Notes: a model not told the origin generated them from the sequence alone. DNA of 64,000 bases from Alloacidobacterium sp963823845 (GCA_963823845.1 CAWGND010000013.1:434001-498000); one strand, 5' to 3'. Counted from the stretch's first letter, positions 25,327 to 35,289 are shown. Made by a program: numbers and translations.

Positions 25327-25923
25327 ATGAGCAATATCAATGGCAAAGTCTACGCAATGAATGCCATCACGCCCATGCGGCCGTGGAAGACTTGGATTCT
25401 GCGCGCGTTCTTCTTCCTTTTAGGGAATGTGAAGCCCATGCAGTCCGATCTATCAATCTCTCTTTCATTCAGTTCGCGCGCTGGGTGATTATTCCGCGGC
25501 ATCGTTTCCCGTTCCTCGGACAGACGCAAAAGCGCGAGGCGTTGAAGTATGACTATCTGCTCTTCTTCAGCAATTTCAACGGCACCTGGAACCAATACAT
25601 CGATGCCTTCTCGGCTGTGCTCAGCAAAGGGCTGAATCTGGTCTGGCGCTGGAGCGAAAAGTTCCCTGGCTCCGTTCCTGTCACAGCGGTTCAAGGAATA
25701 CATCGCCCGCGTGCAGTTCGACACCGACTACTACTACACCGCGTATCCGCAGGCTACGGCCAATGATGTGAAGTCTGCTCACATTGTGCATAATGCGCTG
25801 GATATCCTTAGCAATGGGGTTGAGAGCCGCACGCCTGAGCAATTCCGTGAGGCGTATCTGCAGTTTGTCATCAATGTTCAGGCGCATCTGGGCAATACGG
25901 GTGAAGCTCCAACTGTCTTTTGA
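25327..25923 (+). pseudogene. DyP-associated conserved protein, two compensating frameshifts
   Basis: The reading frame from ATG 25327 runs to about 25450 (SNINGKVYAMNAITPMRPWK to MQSDL). It continues one base out of frame as INLSFIQFARWVIIPRHRFP to FPGSVPVT near 25685, then returns to the first frame as FKEYIARVQFDTDYYYTAYP to a TGA at 25921. One base appears missing at 25450-25452 and one extra at 25686-25689. Correcting both gives a continuous 198-residue protein. The corrected core YDYLLFFSNFNGTWNQYI...PGS resembles a segment of the next protein, so the two appear paralogous. As written, the gene is interrupted. Confidence 0.75.
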
Positions 25924-25944
25924 CACACGAAAAGGAACCGAACG

Positions 25945-26577
25945 ATGGCCAATCAGAGCGGCAGCGTCTACGGCCTGACGCTGCTCTCACCGATCCTGGA
26001 CGATGAGCGTGCCGTCCCATCGCACGATTTGCAGATCCGCAAGTATCTTGCGACGCTGCCCACGGGCGCGGACAGCCCGTTTGCCATTGCCCCGGGCACG
26101 CACCTCGCGCGGCTTGTCGTGATGGATGACGTAGTCTACGTCGGCATGCCTGCATGCGAGGAACACCTCAAATCCAAATATCTGATCTTCGAGTCGAACT
26201 GCGACGGCGATCTCGATACATATCTTACTGGCCTGGCGAATAAGATTCCGCAGCACCTTGACGCCATCTGGAGTCATTGCACCGGCTATCCCGGCAGCAG
26301 CGATGTACCGGCGTTCCTGCGGTATATGAAGGCCTGCCAGATCGAGACGACCTTCTTCTTCGCCGCTGTGAACGACAAGAGCGTGACGGATACGCTGGTC
26401 GCGCTGCAGACACAGCGCGCAGTGGCTGAATTCATCGCCACCCACCAGGGAATGGACGCGGCGCAGACGCAACGGGAATTCATCGAGTTCATCAAGATAC
26501 TCAAGGCTGCTCCACCGCCTGCACCAGGCACGATGGCCCCTCATCGCGACATCAAGACAGGCGGGCGAAATGAGTAA
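25945..26577 (+). CDS. DyP-associated conserved protein (210 aa)
   Basis: Cytoplasmic-looking alpha/beta protein. Its central part HLARLVVMDDVVYVG ... YLIFESNCDGDLDTYL ... PGSSDVPAFLRYM has the strand-helix pattern of a ferredoxin-like fold and shares YL-F-SN--G----YI/L and PGS with the preceding gene product. It begins at ATG 25945 after AAAGGA. Its last 8 bp (ATGAGTAA) overlap the start of the DyP gene, so translation is coupled. I do not know an assigned function. The tight linkage argues for a role as partner, electron or substrate handler for the peroxidase. Confidence 0.8.
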   Translation: MANQSGSVYGLTLLSPILDDERAVPSHDLQIRKYLATLPTGADSPFAIAPGTHLARLVVMDDVVYVGMPACEEHLKSKYLIFESNCDGDLDTYLTGLANKIPQHLDAIWSHCTGYPGSSDVPAFLRYMKACQIETTFFFAAVNDKSVTDTLVALQTQRAVAEFIATHQGMDAAQTQREFIEFIKILKAAPPPAPGTMAPHRDIKTGGRNE

Positions 26578-27988
26578 GCTGAACGCGACCGACATCCAGG
26601 GCTTCGTCCTCCGCGGTTACAACATGCCGTATGCCCGTTATTTCTTCCTTCACTTTGAAGACGCACAGCGCGCCTGCGGTCTGATCGGCAGGCTGCTGCC
26701 CGTCATCACCACTGGACAGCTTTGGGATCAGGGCAAGCCGCAGAGCACGGTCAATATTGCTTTTACACACCAGGGGCTGGTTAGCCTCGATCTGCCTATT
26801 GCCACGCTGATCAGTTTTCCGGTCGAGTTCCAGCAGGGAATGCAGGAGCGCGGCGGCATTCTTGGCGACACCGGAGTCAACTCCGTTGAGCACTGGGACC
26901 AGGTCTGGCGTGAGGGACAGGTGCACGCCTGGCTCGGCATCCATGCCATGTCGGTTGAAGCGCTGGTCACCCGCAGCGCCGAGATGCGGGCGCTGATGAC
27001 TGAAACCGATGGTGCGCGCATCCTCGACAGCCAGGACGCGGCATCGATCGTCATCGATGGAAAGGCCACAACCAAGGAGCACTTCGGCTTCACCGACGGT
27101 TTTGGTAATCCTGACTATCTCGGCGTGTGTCGCAGCACCCAGCCCGGCCAGGGCAAGCTGATGCCCGACGGCACATGGGCGCCGCTTGCAACCGGCGAGT
27201 TGCTGCTCGGCTATGCCGACGAAGCCGGCGAGTTGCCCGTCGCGCCCGTGCCGCATCTTCTGGCAAGCAACGGCACGTTCATGGTGTACCGGAAGCTGCA
27301 TCAGAACGTTGGCACTTTCCGCCAGTTCCTCGATAAGTGGGGCGCCCGCTACGGCGCTGGAGATGGGTTCGCGCGGGAGAAGCTTGCATCGAAGTTTATC
27401 GGCCGCTGGAGAGACGGCACCCCCGTCGAGCTCTCACCTGACCGGCCAAACTCAGCCATCGCACAGGATCCGAAGCAGAGCACGAATTTCACCTACGGGA
27501 ACGACGCTGCAGGCACTCGCTGCCCGGTCGGAGCGCACATCCGGCGGGTCAATCCTCGGGATGCTTTCGGTTTCCAGGGACGACTGATCAATCGACGCCG
27601 CATCACCCGGCGCGGTCTGCCATACGGTCCATTTGCGCTCGAAGGCGATGCCAGGGCAGCGCAAGATCCTTCGGACCTGGATGCGACCGACCGGGGTGTG
27701 GTCTTTATGGCGTTGAATGCGAGCATTTCGCGCCAGTTTGAATTCGTACAGCAGCAATGGATTGCCTACGGAAACGATGCGCATCTGGGCAATGAAAAGG
27801 ATTTGCTCATTGGCAATCATTCGGAGGGCGAGAAGTGCGCCATCCAGGGCGATACAAGCCCTGGCAATCCACCTTTTTTCTGCACGAATCTGCCCAACTT
27901 CGTCGAGCTTCGCGGAGGGGAGTATTTCTTCCTCCCTAGCATCACCGCCCTCGCAATGATCGCCATGGGACTTGTCGACCCACGTTGA
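26570..27988 (+). CDS. DyP-type haem peroxidase
   Basis: 472 residues, longer than classical DyPs (about 300-320), like the extended class with insertions. The signature GFTDG at residues 173-177 supplies the catalytic Asp. The haem-proximal His is likely His323 in CPVGAHIRRVNPRD, followed by the conserved Arg. No Tat signal is visible, and no encapsulin gene is nearby. DyPs oxidise organic substrates with hydrogen peroxide. It is the third gene of a cassette with two conserved proteins and is followed 20 bp later by a GH2 gene. Confidence 0.93.
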   Translation: MSKLNATDIQGFVLRGYNMPYARYFFLHFEDAQRACGLIGRLLPVITTGQLWDQGKPQSTVNIAFTHQGLVSLDLPIATLISFPVEFQQGMQERGGILGDTGVNSVEHWDQVWREGQVHAWLGIHAMSVEALVTRSAEMRALMTETDGARILDSQDAASIVIDGKATTKEHFGFTDGFGNPDYLGVCRSTQPGQGKLMPDGTWAPLATGELLLGYADEAGELPVAPVPHLLASNGTFMVYRKLHQNVGTFRQFLDKWGARYGAGDGFAREKLASKFIGRWRDGTPVELSPDRPNSAIAQDPKQSTNFTYGNDAAGTRCPVGAHIRRVNPRDAFGFQGRLINRRRITRRGLPYGPFALEGDARAAQDPSDLDATDRGVVFMALNASISRQFEFVQQQWIAYGNDAHLGNEKDLLIGNHSEGEKCAIQGDTSPGNPPFFCTNLPNFVELRGGEYFFLPSITALAMIAMGLVDPR

Positions 27989-28008
27989 GTAACGACTGAG
28001 GTGCGCAA

Positions 28009-30138
28009 ATGATTCAACAGTCCAGACGCGCATTTGTATCCTCTCTACTTGCCGGCGGAGTGAGCTTTGCGGGAAGCGCGCCTGCGATTCATGGCAGAGA
28101 ACCTTCACGTAGCGACGTCGCCCGGGATGTCTCCGGCTCGTTTGCTCTAGAAGAAGGCTGGCTGTTCGGCTACGATCCCGAGGGTGCGCGGGCGCCGTCG
28201 GAGCAGGTTGTCCCTGATTCGGAATGGATTCACGTTCGCGTACCGCACACCTGGCAGGCGATGGCTGGCAATCCCGCCTACGTTGGCGTGGCCTGGTACA
28301 GGCTCGACTTCACAGCTCCGCGAGAGTGGGTGGAGCAGTTTGTGCGGATTGAATTGGAAGCCGTGACGCACACAGCCCACGTTTTTCTCAATGGCAAGCC
28401 GGCCGGGCAACATGTGGGAAAGCCGTATACAGCTTTTACATGTGACCTCTCTTCACTGCTCGAGTGGGGGACTGGGAATGTCCTGATGGTACGGGTCGAT
28501 AACCGTCCCTCGAACACGATGTTGCCGCGCAACAAGAGCTACGACTGGGCCGATGACGGAGGCTTGATCCGTCCCGTGAATTTGCTTGTTACCCCTCGGG
28601 TCTTCATAGAGCGAATCGAGATCGATGCGGCACCTCACCTTGATCGCGAAGAAGCGAGCATTACAGTGCGTGCCCACATTCGCAACACGATCGATATGGA
28701 ACAAGCTGTGGATCTCTCTGGCGCGCTGTTGCTTGAGGGTTCCCCGGCGGCCGTACAAGAGCTTAACCCGATTCAACAGAAGCTGCCCGCCGGGCGCACC
28801 ACTGTCATCCAGTTGACCACGGCGATCGTTTCCTCACCCGCGCTCTGGCATTTCGACTCGCCGCACCTCTACCGGGCCACGCTCCGGCTCAAAACCGCCT
28901 CGGGCGAGCATACATACACGGAGACCTTCGGAATTCGCAGCTTTGAGGTTCGCGAGACCGCCTTTTATCTGAACGGGGAGCAGGTTTCGCTCATTGGCGT
29001 GGAGCGGATGGCGGGCAGCAACCCCGATTTCGGCATGGCCGAGCCGACGGATTGGATTAGTAGCAACCATCGAGACATGAAAGACCTGAACTGCGTCTTC
29101 ACTCGTGTCCATTGGGCCCAGGATAAGCGCGTGCTGGATTTCTGCGATCGCAACGGCATCCTTATGCAGGAGGAGGTGCCAGCGTGGGGGCCGGAGACAT
29201 TCCAGGATACGACTGATGAGGTGCAGCATGCACTGGAGCAAAACGGCCTGGAGCAACTGCGTGAAATGATCGCACGCGACCGCAACCACCCCTGCATTGT
29301 GTCCTGGGGACTTTGCAACGAGGTTGACGGCAAGAACCCGCGGTCGCGCCAGTTTGCCCACCTTATCGCTGACGAAGCTCGAAGACTTGACCCCTCGCGT
29401 CTGCTCACCTACGCCTCGAACTCGCTCGGCTCGAATCCGGGCGCTGATATGGCCGGCGACTTCGACTTCATATCGGCCAACGAATATTACGGAAGCTGGG
29501 CGCCTGGGGGACCACAACAGGTCCGAGAGTCCCTTCAGCGTCTTCGGGAGGCTTTCCCATCAAAGCCGATTGTCATATCGGAATACGGCTGGTGCGAGTG
29601 TCAGCCCTCAATCATGCCGGGAGACAACAACCGCGCATATATCGTAAACAGCCACACCGAGGTATTCCGCGAGTTTCCGGATGTAGCCGGGGCCATCTAC
29701 TTCGACTACAACGACTACCGCACGCTCGTGGGCGATAAGGGCACCGGCGCGATGCGGCAGCGGGTGCATGGCGTTGTAGATTTGTATGCGCATCGCAAGC
29801 CGTCATTTTCGGACCTCCGAATTCAATCCAGCCCGATTGAACGGCTCTCGATTCTCAATGCGGCGGATGGCTCGTACTCGCTGGTCGTAGTCGTAAGGAA
29901 GCAACTGCCGGGCTATACCCTGCGCGGCTACCGCGCCCGCTGGGTCGTCTTTGGGTACGACGATCTTCCTATGCATGGAGCTATGGATCTATTGCCGGAG
30001 CTGCATCCCGGCGAGTCTCACACGATCCAGGCCTCTTTTCCAATCCAAGATGCACGGCGGATCGCGGTAGACATTCTCCGTCCCACGGGGTTTTCCGCCT
30101 CGTGTGTCGAGCTTCTGGTGAAGAGCGGTCTTCGCTAA
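28009..30138 (+). CDS. Glycoside hydrolase family 2 (beta-galactosidase/glucuronidase-like)
   Basis: 709 residues. Tat-like signal SRRAFVSSLLAGGVSFAGS at the N-terminus. Sugar-binding jelly roll (about 45-205), immunoglobulin-like beta-sandwich (about 205-315), TIM barrel with acid/base Glu438 in CNEVDG and nucleophile Glu525 in ISEYGW. Substrate (beta-galactoside, -mannoside or -glucuronide) is not decidable by eye. It converges on the MFS transporter so closely that the two stop codons overlap by two bases, which suggests one carbohydrate-use locus. Confidence 0.9.
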   Translation: MIQQSRRAFVSSLLAGGVSFAGSAPAIHGREPSRSDVARDVSGSFALEEGWLFGYDPEGARAPSEQVVPDSEWIHVRVPHTWQAMAGNPAYVGVAWYRLDFTAPREWVEQFVRIELEAVTHTAHVFLNGKPAGQHVGKPYTAFTCDLSSLLEWGTGNVLMVRVDNRPSNTMLPRNKSYDWADDGGLIRPVNLLVTPRVFIERIEIDAAPHLDREEASITVRAHIRNTIDMEQAVDLSGALLLEGSPAAVQELNPIQQKLPAGRTTVIQLTTAIVSSPALWHFDSPHLYRATLRLKTASGEHTYTETFGIRSFEVRETAFYLNGEQVSLIGVERMAGSNPDFGMAEPTDWISSNHRDMKDLNCVFTRVHWAQDKRVLDFCDRNGILMQEEVPAWGPETFQDTTDEVQHALEQNGLEQLREMIARDRNHPCIVSWGLCNEVDGKNPRSRQFAHLIADEARRLDPSRLLTYASNSLGSNPGADMAGDFDFISANEYYGSWAPGGPQQVRESLQRLREAFPSKPIVISEYGWCECQPSIMPGDNNRAYIVNSHTEVFREFPDVAGAIYFDYNDYRTLVGDKGTGAMRQRVHGVVDLYAHRKPSFSDLRIQSSPIERLSILNAADGSYSLVVVVRKQLPGYTLRGYRARWVVFGYDDLPMHGAMDLLPELHPGESHTIQASFPIQDARRIAVDILRPTGFSASCVELLVKSGLR

Positions 30139-31574
30139 GCGCCCGACACTTCCGCGGCACGCTCTATCTGCTCAAGTGAACGCCCAGCAGTTTCTCCCAC
30201 GCACAGGTAGACAAATACCACGCCCAAAAAACAGATGGTCGCGTAGAGAAAGAACACGTCTGCGGTGCCGAACCGTCGATTGAGGATGGGGAAAGTATAG
30301 GTAAGCAAAAACGAAGCCGACCAGAGAGCAGCCACTGCGATCGAAACGGCGAGGCCCCGGACGCGGTTAGGGAAAATTTCCGAGATCAGCACCCAGGTAA
30401 CCGGCGCAAGCGAGATGGCATAGCATGCGATTGCGCACAAGGTCAGAAGCAAAACGCCAGCACCGTGTAGCCCAAGCTTATAAGCGACTCCAGCGCACAG
30501 GTGAGAGAAGCCAACGCCGATGCAGCCGAAGAGCATCAGGGCACGGCGGCCGAGGCGGTCGACGAAAAGCATAGCGAGAGCGGTGAAAAAGAGGTTGATC
30601 GCGCCGGTGATGACGATATTGAAGAGAATGTCGTTCAGGCCGTAACCGGCGCTCCGATAGACCTCCTCCGCATAGTTAAAGAGAATGTTGATGCCGCTCC
30701 ACTGCTGCAGGGCGGCCAAGGCGATACCGACAAGTAGCAGCCGCCGCATTCCGGGCGCAAAAACATCGCGCCATCCGGCGGAGTTCTGCTGAGAGCGCGC
30801 CAGAGAGCCCTGGATGCTTCGCACCTCGGTCACGGCATAAGAAGCGCCGCCGATGCGAGTGAGAATCCGGGTCGCCTCCTCGTTCCTGCCGCGCAGCAAA
30901 AGCCATCGAGGACTCTCAGGGATCCACAAGGAAAAAAGGAAGAACAGAGATGCCGGCAGCGATACGGCTGTGAACATCCATCGCCAGCCGTAATGAGCGT
31001 TCCAACTCGACGCGATCATTTGCATGGTTGCGTCGATGGGAATCGGCTTTGCAATTTGCCAGTTCACGATTTGCGCAGCGAGAATTCCGATGACCAGTGA
31101 AAGCTGATTCAGACTGACCAGCCGTCCGCGCCATGCTGCGGGGCTGATCTCAGCAATGTAAAGAGGAGACACATTCGAAGCCAGTCCGATTGCCACGCCG
31201 CCGGCGACTCGCCACAGGATGAAATTCGCAAATGAGTGCGACCAGCCTGTGAGCACGGAGGAAAGCGCAAAGAGGAGAGCGGCAAGAATCAGCGTGCGTC
31301 TCCGCCCAAAGCGATTTCCAATGGCACCGCCAGCCAGCGCTCCAATGAAACAACCGATTAAAGCGCAGCTGTTGGCCCAGCCGATCAGTTGCGGCGAAGT
31401 GAGATTGAAGTACGCTTCGTAGAATGGCTTGGCGCCACCGATCACGACCCAGTCATAGCCAAAAAGGAGTCCGCCCATGGCCGCGACAAACGCGATGATC
31501 CACACATATCCGGCATGGATGGGCTGCGGCTGATGCGGAGTTTCAGCAATGCCGGATGTCGCAATAATCTGCAT
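30135..31574 (-). CDS. MFS sugar porter (sugar:H+ symporter type)
   Basis: 479 residues with 12 predicted helices. Sugar-porter signatures include MGGLLFGYDWVVIGGA in helix 1, GNRFGRRRTLI between helices 2 and 3, WRVAGGVAIGLASNVSPLYIAEISPAAWRG around helices 4-5, IPESPRWLLLRGR at the end of helix 6, and the second GRR repeat VDRLGRRALM. Imports a monosaccharide or small glycoside across the inner membrane. It is downstream of the DUF5107 gene (2 bp between them), so the two form an operon, convergent with GH2. Confidence 0.92.
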   Translation of the reverse strand: MQIIATSGIAETPHQPQPIHAGYVWIIAFVAAMGGLLFGYDWVVIGGAKPFYEAYFNLTSPQLIGWANSCALIGCFIGALAGGAIGNRFGRRRTLILAALLFALSSVLTGWSHSFANFILWRVAGGVAIGLASNVSPLYIAEISPAAWRGRLVSLNQLSLVIGILAAQIVNWQIAKPIPIDATMQMIASSWNAHYGWRWMFTAVSLPASLFFLFSLWIPESPRWLLLRGRNEEATRILTRIGGASYAVTEVRSIQGSLARSQQNSAGWRDVFAPGMRRLLLVGIALAALQQWSGINILFNYAEEVYRSAGYGLNDILFNIVITGAINLFFTALAMLFVDRLGRRALMLFGCIGVGFSHLCAGVAYKLGLHGAGVLLLTLCAIACYAISLAPVTWVLISEIFPNRVRGLAVSIAVAALWSASFLLTYTFPILNRRFGTADVFFLYATICFLGVVFVYLCVGETAGRSLEQIERAAEVSGA

Positions 31575-31576
31575 CG

Positions 31577-34500
31577 CTATCCACCGGCGGAGTGCTGCTC
31601 TGAGTGCATATCCTCTAACAGATCGGCGGCGCCGGAGTGGTTGCCATCGAGCGCGAGGATTTCGTTAAGCAGACTTTCCGACTCCACAACGTTTCCAAAT
31701 CCCAGGTTGCCCTGAGCACAAAGGAAGAGGGCTTCGATGTGCTGACGCCTCTTCATGTCGTCCCTGAAGAGAAGCATCGCAGGCAGGGAGGTAGCAAAGT
31801 AATCGATCTTCGGCTCCTCCCGATCGAGTTTTTGTGAATAGGCAAGGATCGACTCAAATAAAGCTGTGGCCTGGTCTTCCTCGCCCAGTTGGCGCATCGC
31901 CATCGCAGACCAGTAAGACATTTCTGACAATCTCCGGACACTCATCTGTTTGAAATCGCCTCGTTGGCGAGCGGCCCGCTCAAAGGCTGCACGGGCGGCA
32001 GATTCGTTCCCGGCGGCGCGCTCCGCTTTTCCTATCCAGAAATAGATATCGCTCGTATTTGCCAGCAGATGCCACGCTTCGCTAAGGTTGCGGGGCGGAC
32101 GAAGCGCAGCCTGAAAGCATCTTGACGCATTCTGACTGCGACCGCTCCGTAAAAGCTGCTTGCCCGCCAGCAGAGATGCCCGCACGTACTGCGCAAGCAC
32201 CAGTCCTTCGCCACCCTCCCAGGGTTGAAAGTGCCGGGCGGTCAGCAGTTGCAACGCCGTCGAGGGGTCGCCAGTCTGGTTCAGCAATGTGGCGTGCTCG
32301 ACGGCCAGATCGTCACGTGATGCGATGAGATCGGGGTGGCGATTCAGCTCTGCAAGGCGGTTTGCCGGTGTTTCGCCGATCCGTTTCCATAATTGATCTC
32401 GTTCATAGAGCACGCGCGCGTCGGATGGATCGGCAGCTATCGCCTTGTCGTAGGCAATCAGCGCGCTTTCCGGATTGGCGCGTATATTGAAGCAGGCAAG
32501 TCCCAGGTTGCGCCATACCGTCGGGAATGAGGGGTCAAGCGCCGCCGCGGTCTCCCACCTGGCAATAGCCTCGTCATAACGGCGGCGATCATAGAGGAGA
32601 TTTCCCAGATAGTACGGCGCGCGCGGATCTGTGGGGCAGCGAAGACATACATTTTCCAGAAGCAACATCTCTTCGATGCGATGTGGGAAGACATAATCCG
32701 CCGGCAACTGTGCAGCCTGCTGCAGGCTGCGTAGTGCGCTTGAGTGATCTCCGGTTGCCTCATAAAGAGATGCGAGCTGGTAAGCGGCGATCGGCGCTGA
32801 TCCGTCGTGCCGGGTCAGATCGAGGGTGCGTAACACCTCAAGCGCCTCTTCCTTCAGTCCAGCCCGTTGCAGATCGAGCGCCAGGTCGATGCACTGCTGC
32901 AGGTCGGCGGGAGTCTCTCCTGAGTCGAGATAACGGGCCCAGAGATCGAGAGGATCCATCTCGCGGGTTTCGCTCAGGATCGCCTCGGCCTCCTGATAGC
33001 GATTGAGTTTCTTCAACACGATCACCGCCAGGTTGCGTGCGTTGTTATTGTCGGCATCCGCCCGTAAGCTGCGTTGCACATGGTCGAGGGCGCTGCCCCA
33101 TCGTTGTGCGCTGGCATCTACCTCAGCGAGGGCGTGAAACGCCGGAGCACGCTGCGCTGCGGCCCAAGTGGCCTTATAGAATGCCGCATAGGCATCCTCC
33201 GTTTGTTCTAAATAACGAAATGTAAGGCCCAGGTAGTAGAAGGCCTCACTATTTGCTGGATTCGGGTTGCTCTCTGTCAGGCGTTCGATGGCGGATCGGA
33301 AATGCTGCTCGGCAAGCGCGAGCTCTCCGCGCTTAAGATGCCACTGGCCGAGAGCGTTGTGAGAGCGGCTATCTCCCGGGTCACGGCGAAGAGCCTCTGC
33401 CCAGTATGACTGAGGCGAGCGGGTTGCGTGCCGGTACTGTTCAAGATGAATGCCAGTGAGATAAAGCCGATCGATGCTGTCGATCTCATGCGGCGGAGGC
33501 GGTTCAGTTGCAACTCGCGGTTCTCCAGCAGGCACCGTTTCGGCAGGCGCATATCGCAGGATGCATCCGGAAGAATCGCGAAGCTCAATCTCGAAAGCAT
33601 TCAGGTTCTCCCGCGATGGAATGGCCACTTCCAACAGGAGTGGATCGCGGAGACTAAGGTTGCCACACCATCTTTCGAGAATCTTGCCGCGAACTTTAAC
33701 GGTCAACACGGATGCAGGAATGTCGCGTGTGACTGCGGTTCCAATGCGAGCGAAACCCGGTCGCGCCTGCGCCAGACTCAAAGCCGCATATAGATTGGCA
33801 GCTTGCGGAACACCGATCGAACGGATGGGGTACCAGAACTGGCTAAATGTCTTTGTTTCGCCCGGCGCAAGGAACGAGAAGTCCGGCTGATTGTCTGTGT
33901 AAACGCCAGCCATCAGTTCAATGTATGGACCATCGTTGTCGGTCAAATTTCGATCCCAGGTGTAGCCAAATTCATGATTTCCCCAGGTCCACTGTTTCTT
34001 GCCCGGCGCGATGTGGTGGTTCGCTACATGCACCACGCCAGCCTGCCTGGCATGGTCGTATCCGCCGAAAAAATCTTCACGGGATCCGACGATCATATAG
34101 CTTGTTGGCGCCGGAATATTTGCATACCAGCTCAAGTCGTTTGGCGCGTAAGATCCATCGGGCCGGAACTGCGCAGGCATCTCGTCGTCGGGTACTCCTG
34201 ATTCGGCGCGTTCAGCATAACGCACTCCATAGTAATCGCGATCGCTGTGGGGAAAGGTGGTTATTGCCCGCTTCGCATGATCAGCCACGAAGCGCACATC
34301 CGGGGGAAAGAACGATTGATAGTGCTCGTGGACACGGGTTGCCATATTGGCCCACCACAGAAACGTCTGAGTAGTCTGTGTACGGTTGTAGAGCCTTGCC
34401 TTCAGCTCCACATAAGCACGGTCCGGATAGAGGCAGACGCCATGCATGCCCTTCATGCGGGTGAGGGGATCATGATCGCTGCACCAGACGGTAACAGAAC

Positions 34501-34996
34501 CATCGCTGCTTCTCTCAATGTCGACTTCCACTGGCAAAAAGGTCGCGGGACGATGATGCTGCGGCCAATTGAATTCGACGCCGCCCGAAATCCACGGACC
34601 GGCAAGCCCAACCAGCGCAGGCTTGATCACGTTCTGCCGATAGAAAAAATCGTAACCGTTCACCTTATCGAAGCCGATATGAATACGGCCGCCAATCTCC
34701 GGGAGGATCATGAGCCGTAGCCATTCGTTTTCGAGATGAATAGCCTGCCACGTATGCGGCTGCGGTTCAGTCGCGATGCGATCGATAAACGGCAGGGGAT
34801 AGACCCCTCCACTGCTTCCCTGATAAACGCGCGTTTCCAGAAACATCGGATTACGATCGGGTGTTGCGGGCATATACGTCGAAATGACGACAGGCTCGCT
34901 CCAGGCGGACACCGGGGTGCATTCGCTCAGTGGCGTTGGGGGAGGCTGTAACTCCTGTTTTCCAGGGGTGATGTGTAGCCTTTTAGTTTCTGTCAT
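31577..34996 (-). CDS. DUF5107/TPR protein with galactose-mutarotase-like domain
   Basis: 1139 residues, cytoplasmic, no signal peptide. The N-terminal half (about 35-480) is a DUF5107 beta-sandwich of the mutarotase type: LMILPEIGGRIHIGFDKVNGYD, ISGGVEFNWPQHH, HGVCLYPDRAYVELKARLYN, MATRVHEHYQSFFP. The C-terminal half is a run of TPR-type helical repeats (LGQWHLKRGELALAEQHFRSA, AAFHALAEVDASAQRWGSAL, WRNLGLACFNIRANPESALIAYDKA). Such proteins are found next to sugar transporters and hydrolases and probably bind or epimerise sugars. It starts at ATG 34996. Confidence 0.85.
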   Translation of the reverse strand: MTETKRLHITPGKQELQPPPTPLSECTPVSAWSEPVVISTYMPATPDRNPMFLETRVYQGSSGGVYPLPFIDRIATEPQPHTWQAIHLENEWLRLMILPEIGGRIHIGFDKVNGYDFFYRQNVIKPALVGLAGPWISGGVEFNWPQHHRPATFLPVEVDIERSSDGSVTVWCSDHDPLTRMKGMHGVCLYPDRAYVELKARLYNRTQTTQTFLWWANMATRVHEHYQSFFPPDVRFVADHAKRAITTFPHSDRDYYGVRYAERAESGVPDDEMPAQFRPDGSYAPNDLSWYANIPAPTSYMIVGSREDFFGGYDHARQAGVVHVANHHIAPGKKQWTWGNHEFGYTWDRNLTDNDGPYIELMAGVYTDNQPDFSFLAPGETKTFSQFWYPIRSIGVPQAANLYAALSLAQARPGFARIGTAVTRDIPASVLTVKVRGKILERWCGNLSLRDPLLLEVAIPSRENLNAFEIELRDSSGCILRYAPAETVPAGEPRVATEPPPPHEIDSIDRLYLTGIHLEQYRHATRSPQSYWAEALRRDPGDSRSHNALGQWHLKRGELALAEQHFRSAIERLTESNPNPANSEAFYYLGLTFRYLEQTEDAYAAFYKATWAAAQRAPAFHALAEVDASAQRWGSALDHVQRSLRADADNNNARNLAVIVLKKLNRYQEAEAILSETREMDPLDLWARYLDSGETPADLQQCIDLALDLQRAGLKEEALEVLRTLDLTRHDGSAPIAAYQLASLYEATGDHSSALRSLQQAAQLPADYVFPHRIEEMLLLENVCLRCPTDPRAPYYLGNLLYDRRRYDEAIARWETAAALDPSFPTVWRNLGLACFNIRANPESALIAYDKAIAADPSDARVLYERDQLWKRIGETPANRLAELNRHPDLIASRDDLAVEHATLLNQTGDPSTALQLLTARHFQPWEGGEGLVLAQYVRASLLAGKQLLRSGRSQNASRCFQAALRPPRNLSEAWHLLANTSDIYFWIGKAERAAGNESAARAAFERAARQRGDFKQMSVRRLSEMSYWSAMAMRQLGEEDQATALFESILAYSQKLDREEPKIDYFATSLPAMLLFRDDMKRRQHIEALFLCAQGNLGFGNVVESESLLNEILALDGNHSGAADLLEDMHSEQHSAGG

Positions 34997-35289
34997 GGCG
35001 CAGGTGCGGCGGCGCTTTCTCTGATCCCGGAAGGCTTTGCGCTTTCGTTTCTCATAGTGTCCTGTTTTCAGGTGAACATGCCGCCGGGGCTCAGTATATA
35101 AAGTGCTTCACAACATTGATGCCTACGGTGGTGCAACCGATTGAAACAGAACCAGGCTACTTTGTATCAGGGAATTGTGGAGGATCCAGGGAAGGTAAGA
35201 GAGGATGGTGTGCCTGCAACCCTTCCGCAATCGGTGGATTTATATACTCTCACGAACATGGCAAAAGGCAGAGGGATGGGAAAACAACG
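34997..35289. other. Intergenic, no gene seen
   Basis: 293 bp between the DUF5107 gene and the 3' end of the HAD gene, both minus strand. The stretch contains an AT-rich TATATAAAG but no clear -35/-10 pair, hairpin or tRNA. Plus-strand frames here are not gene-like. Confidence 0.4.

Noticed and set aside
26552..27301. 249-aa minus-strand frame
   Set aside because: Antisense to the DyP peroxidase, which has the GFTDG motif.
25327..28000. Encapsulin nanocompartment linked to DyP
   Set aside because: No encapsulin shell gene is adjacent and the DyP C-terminus shows no obvious targeting peptide.
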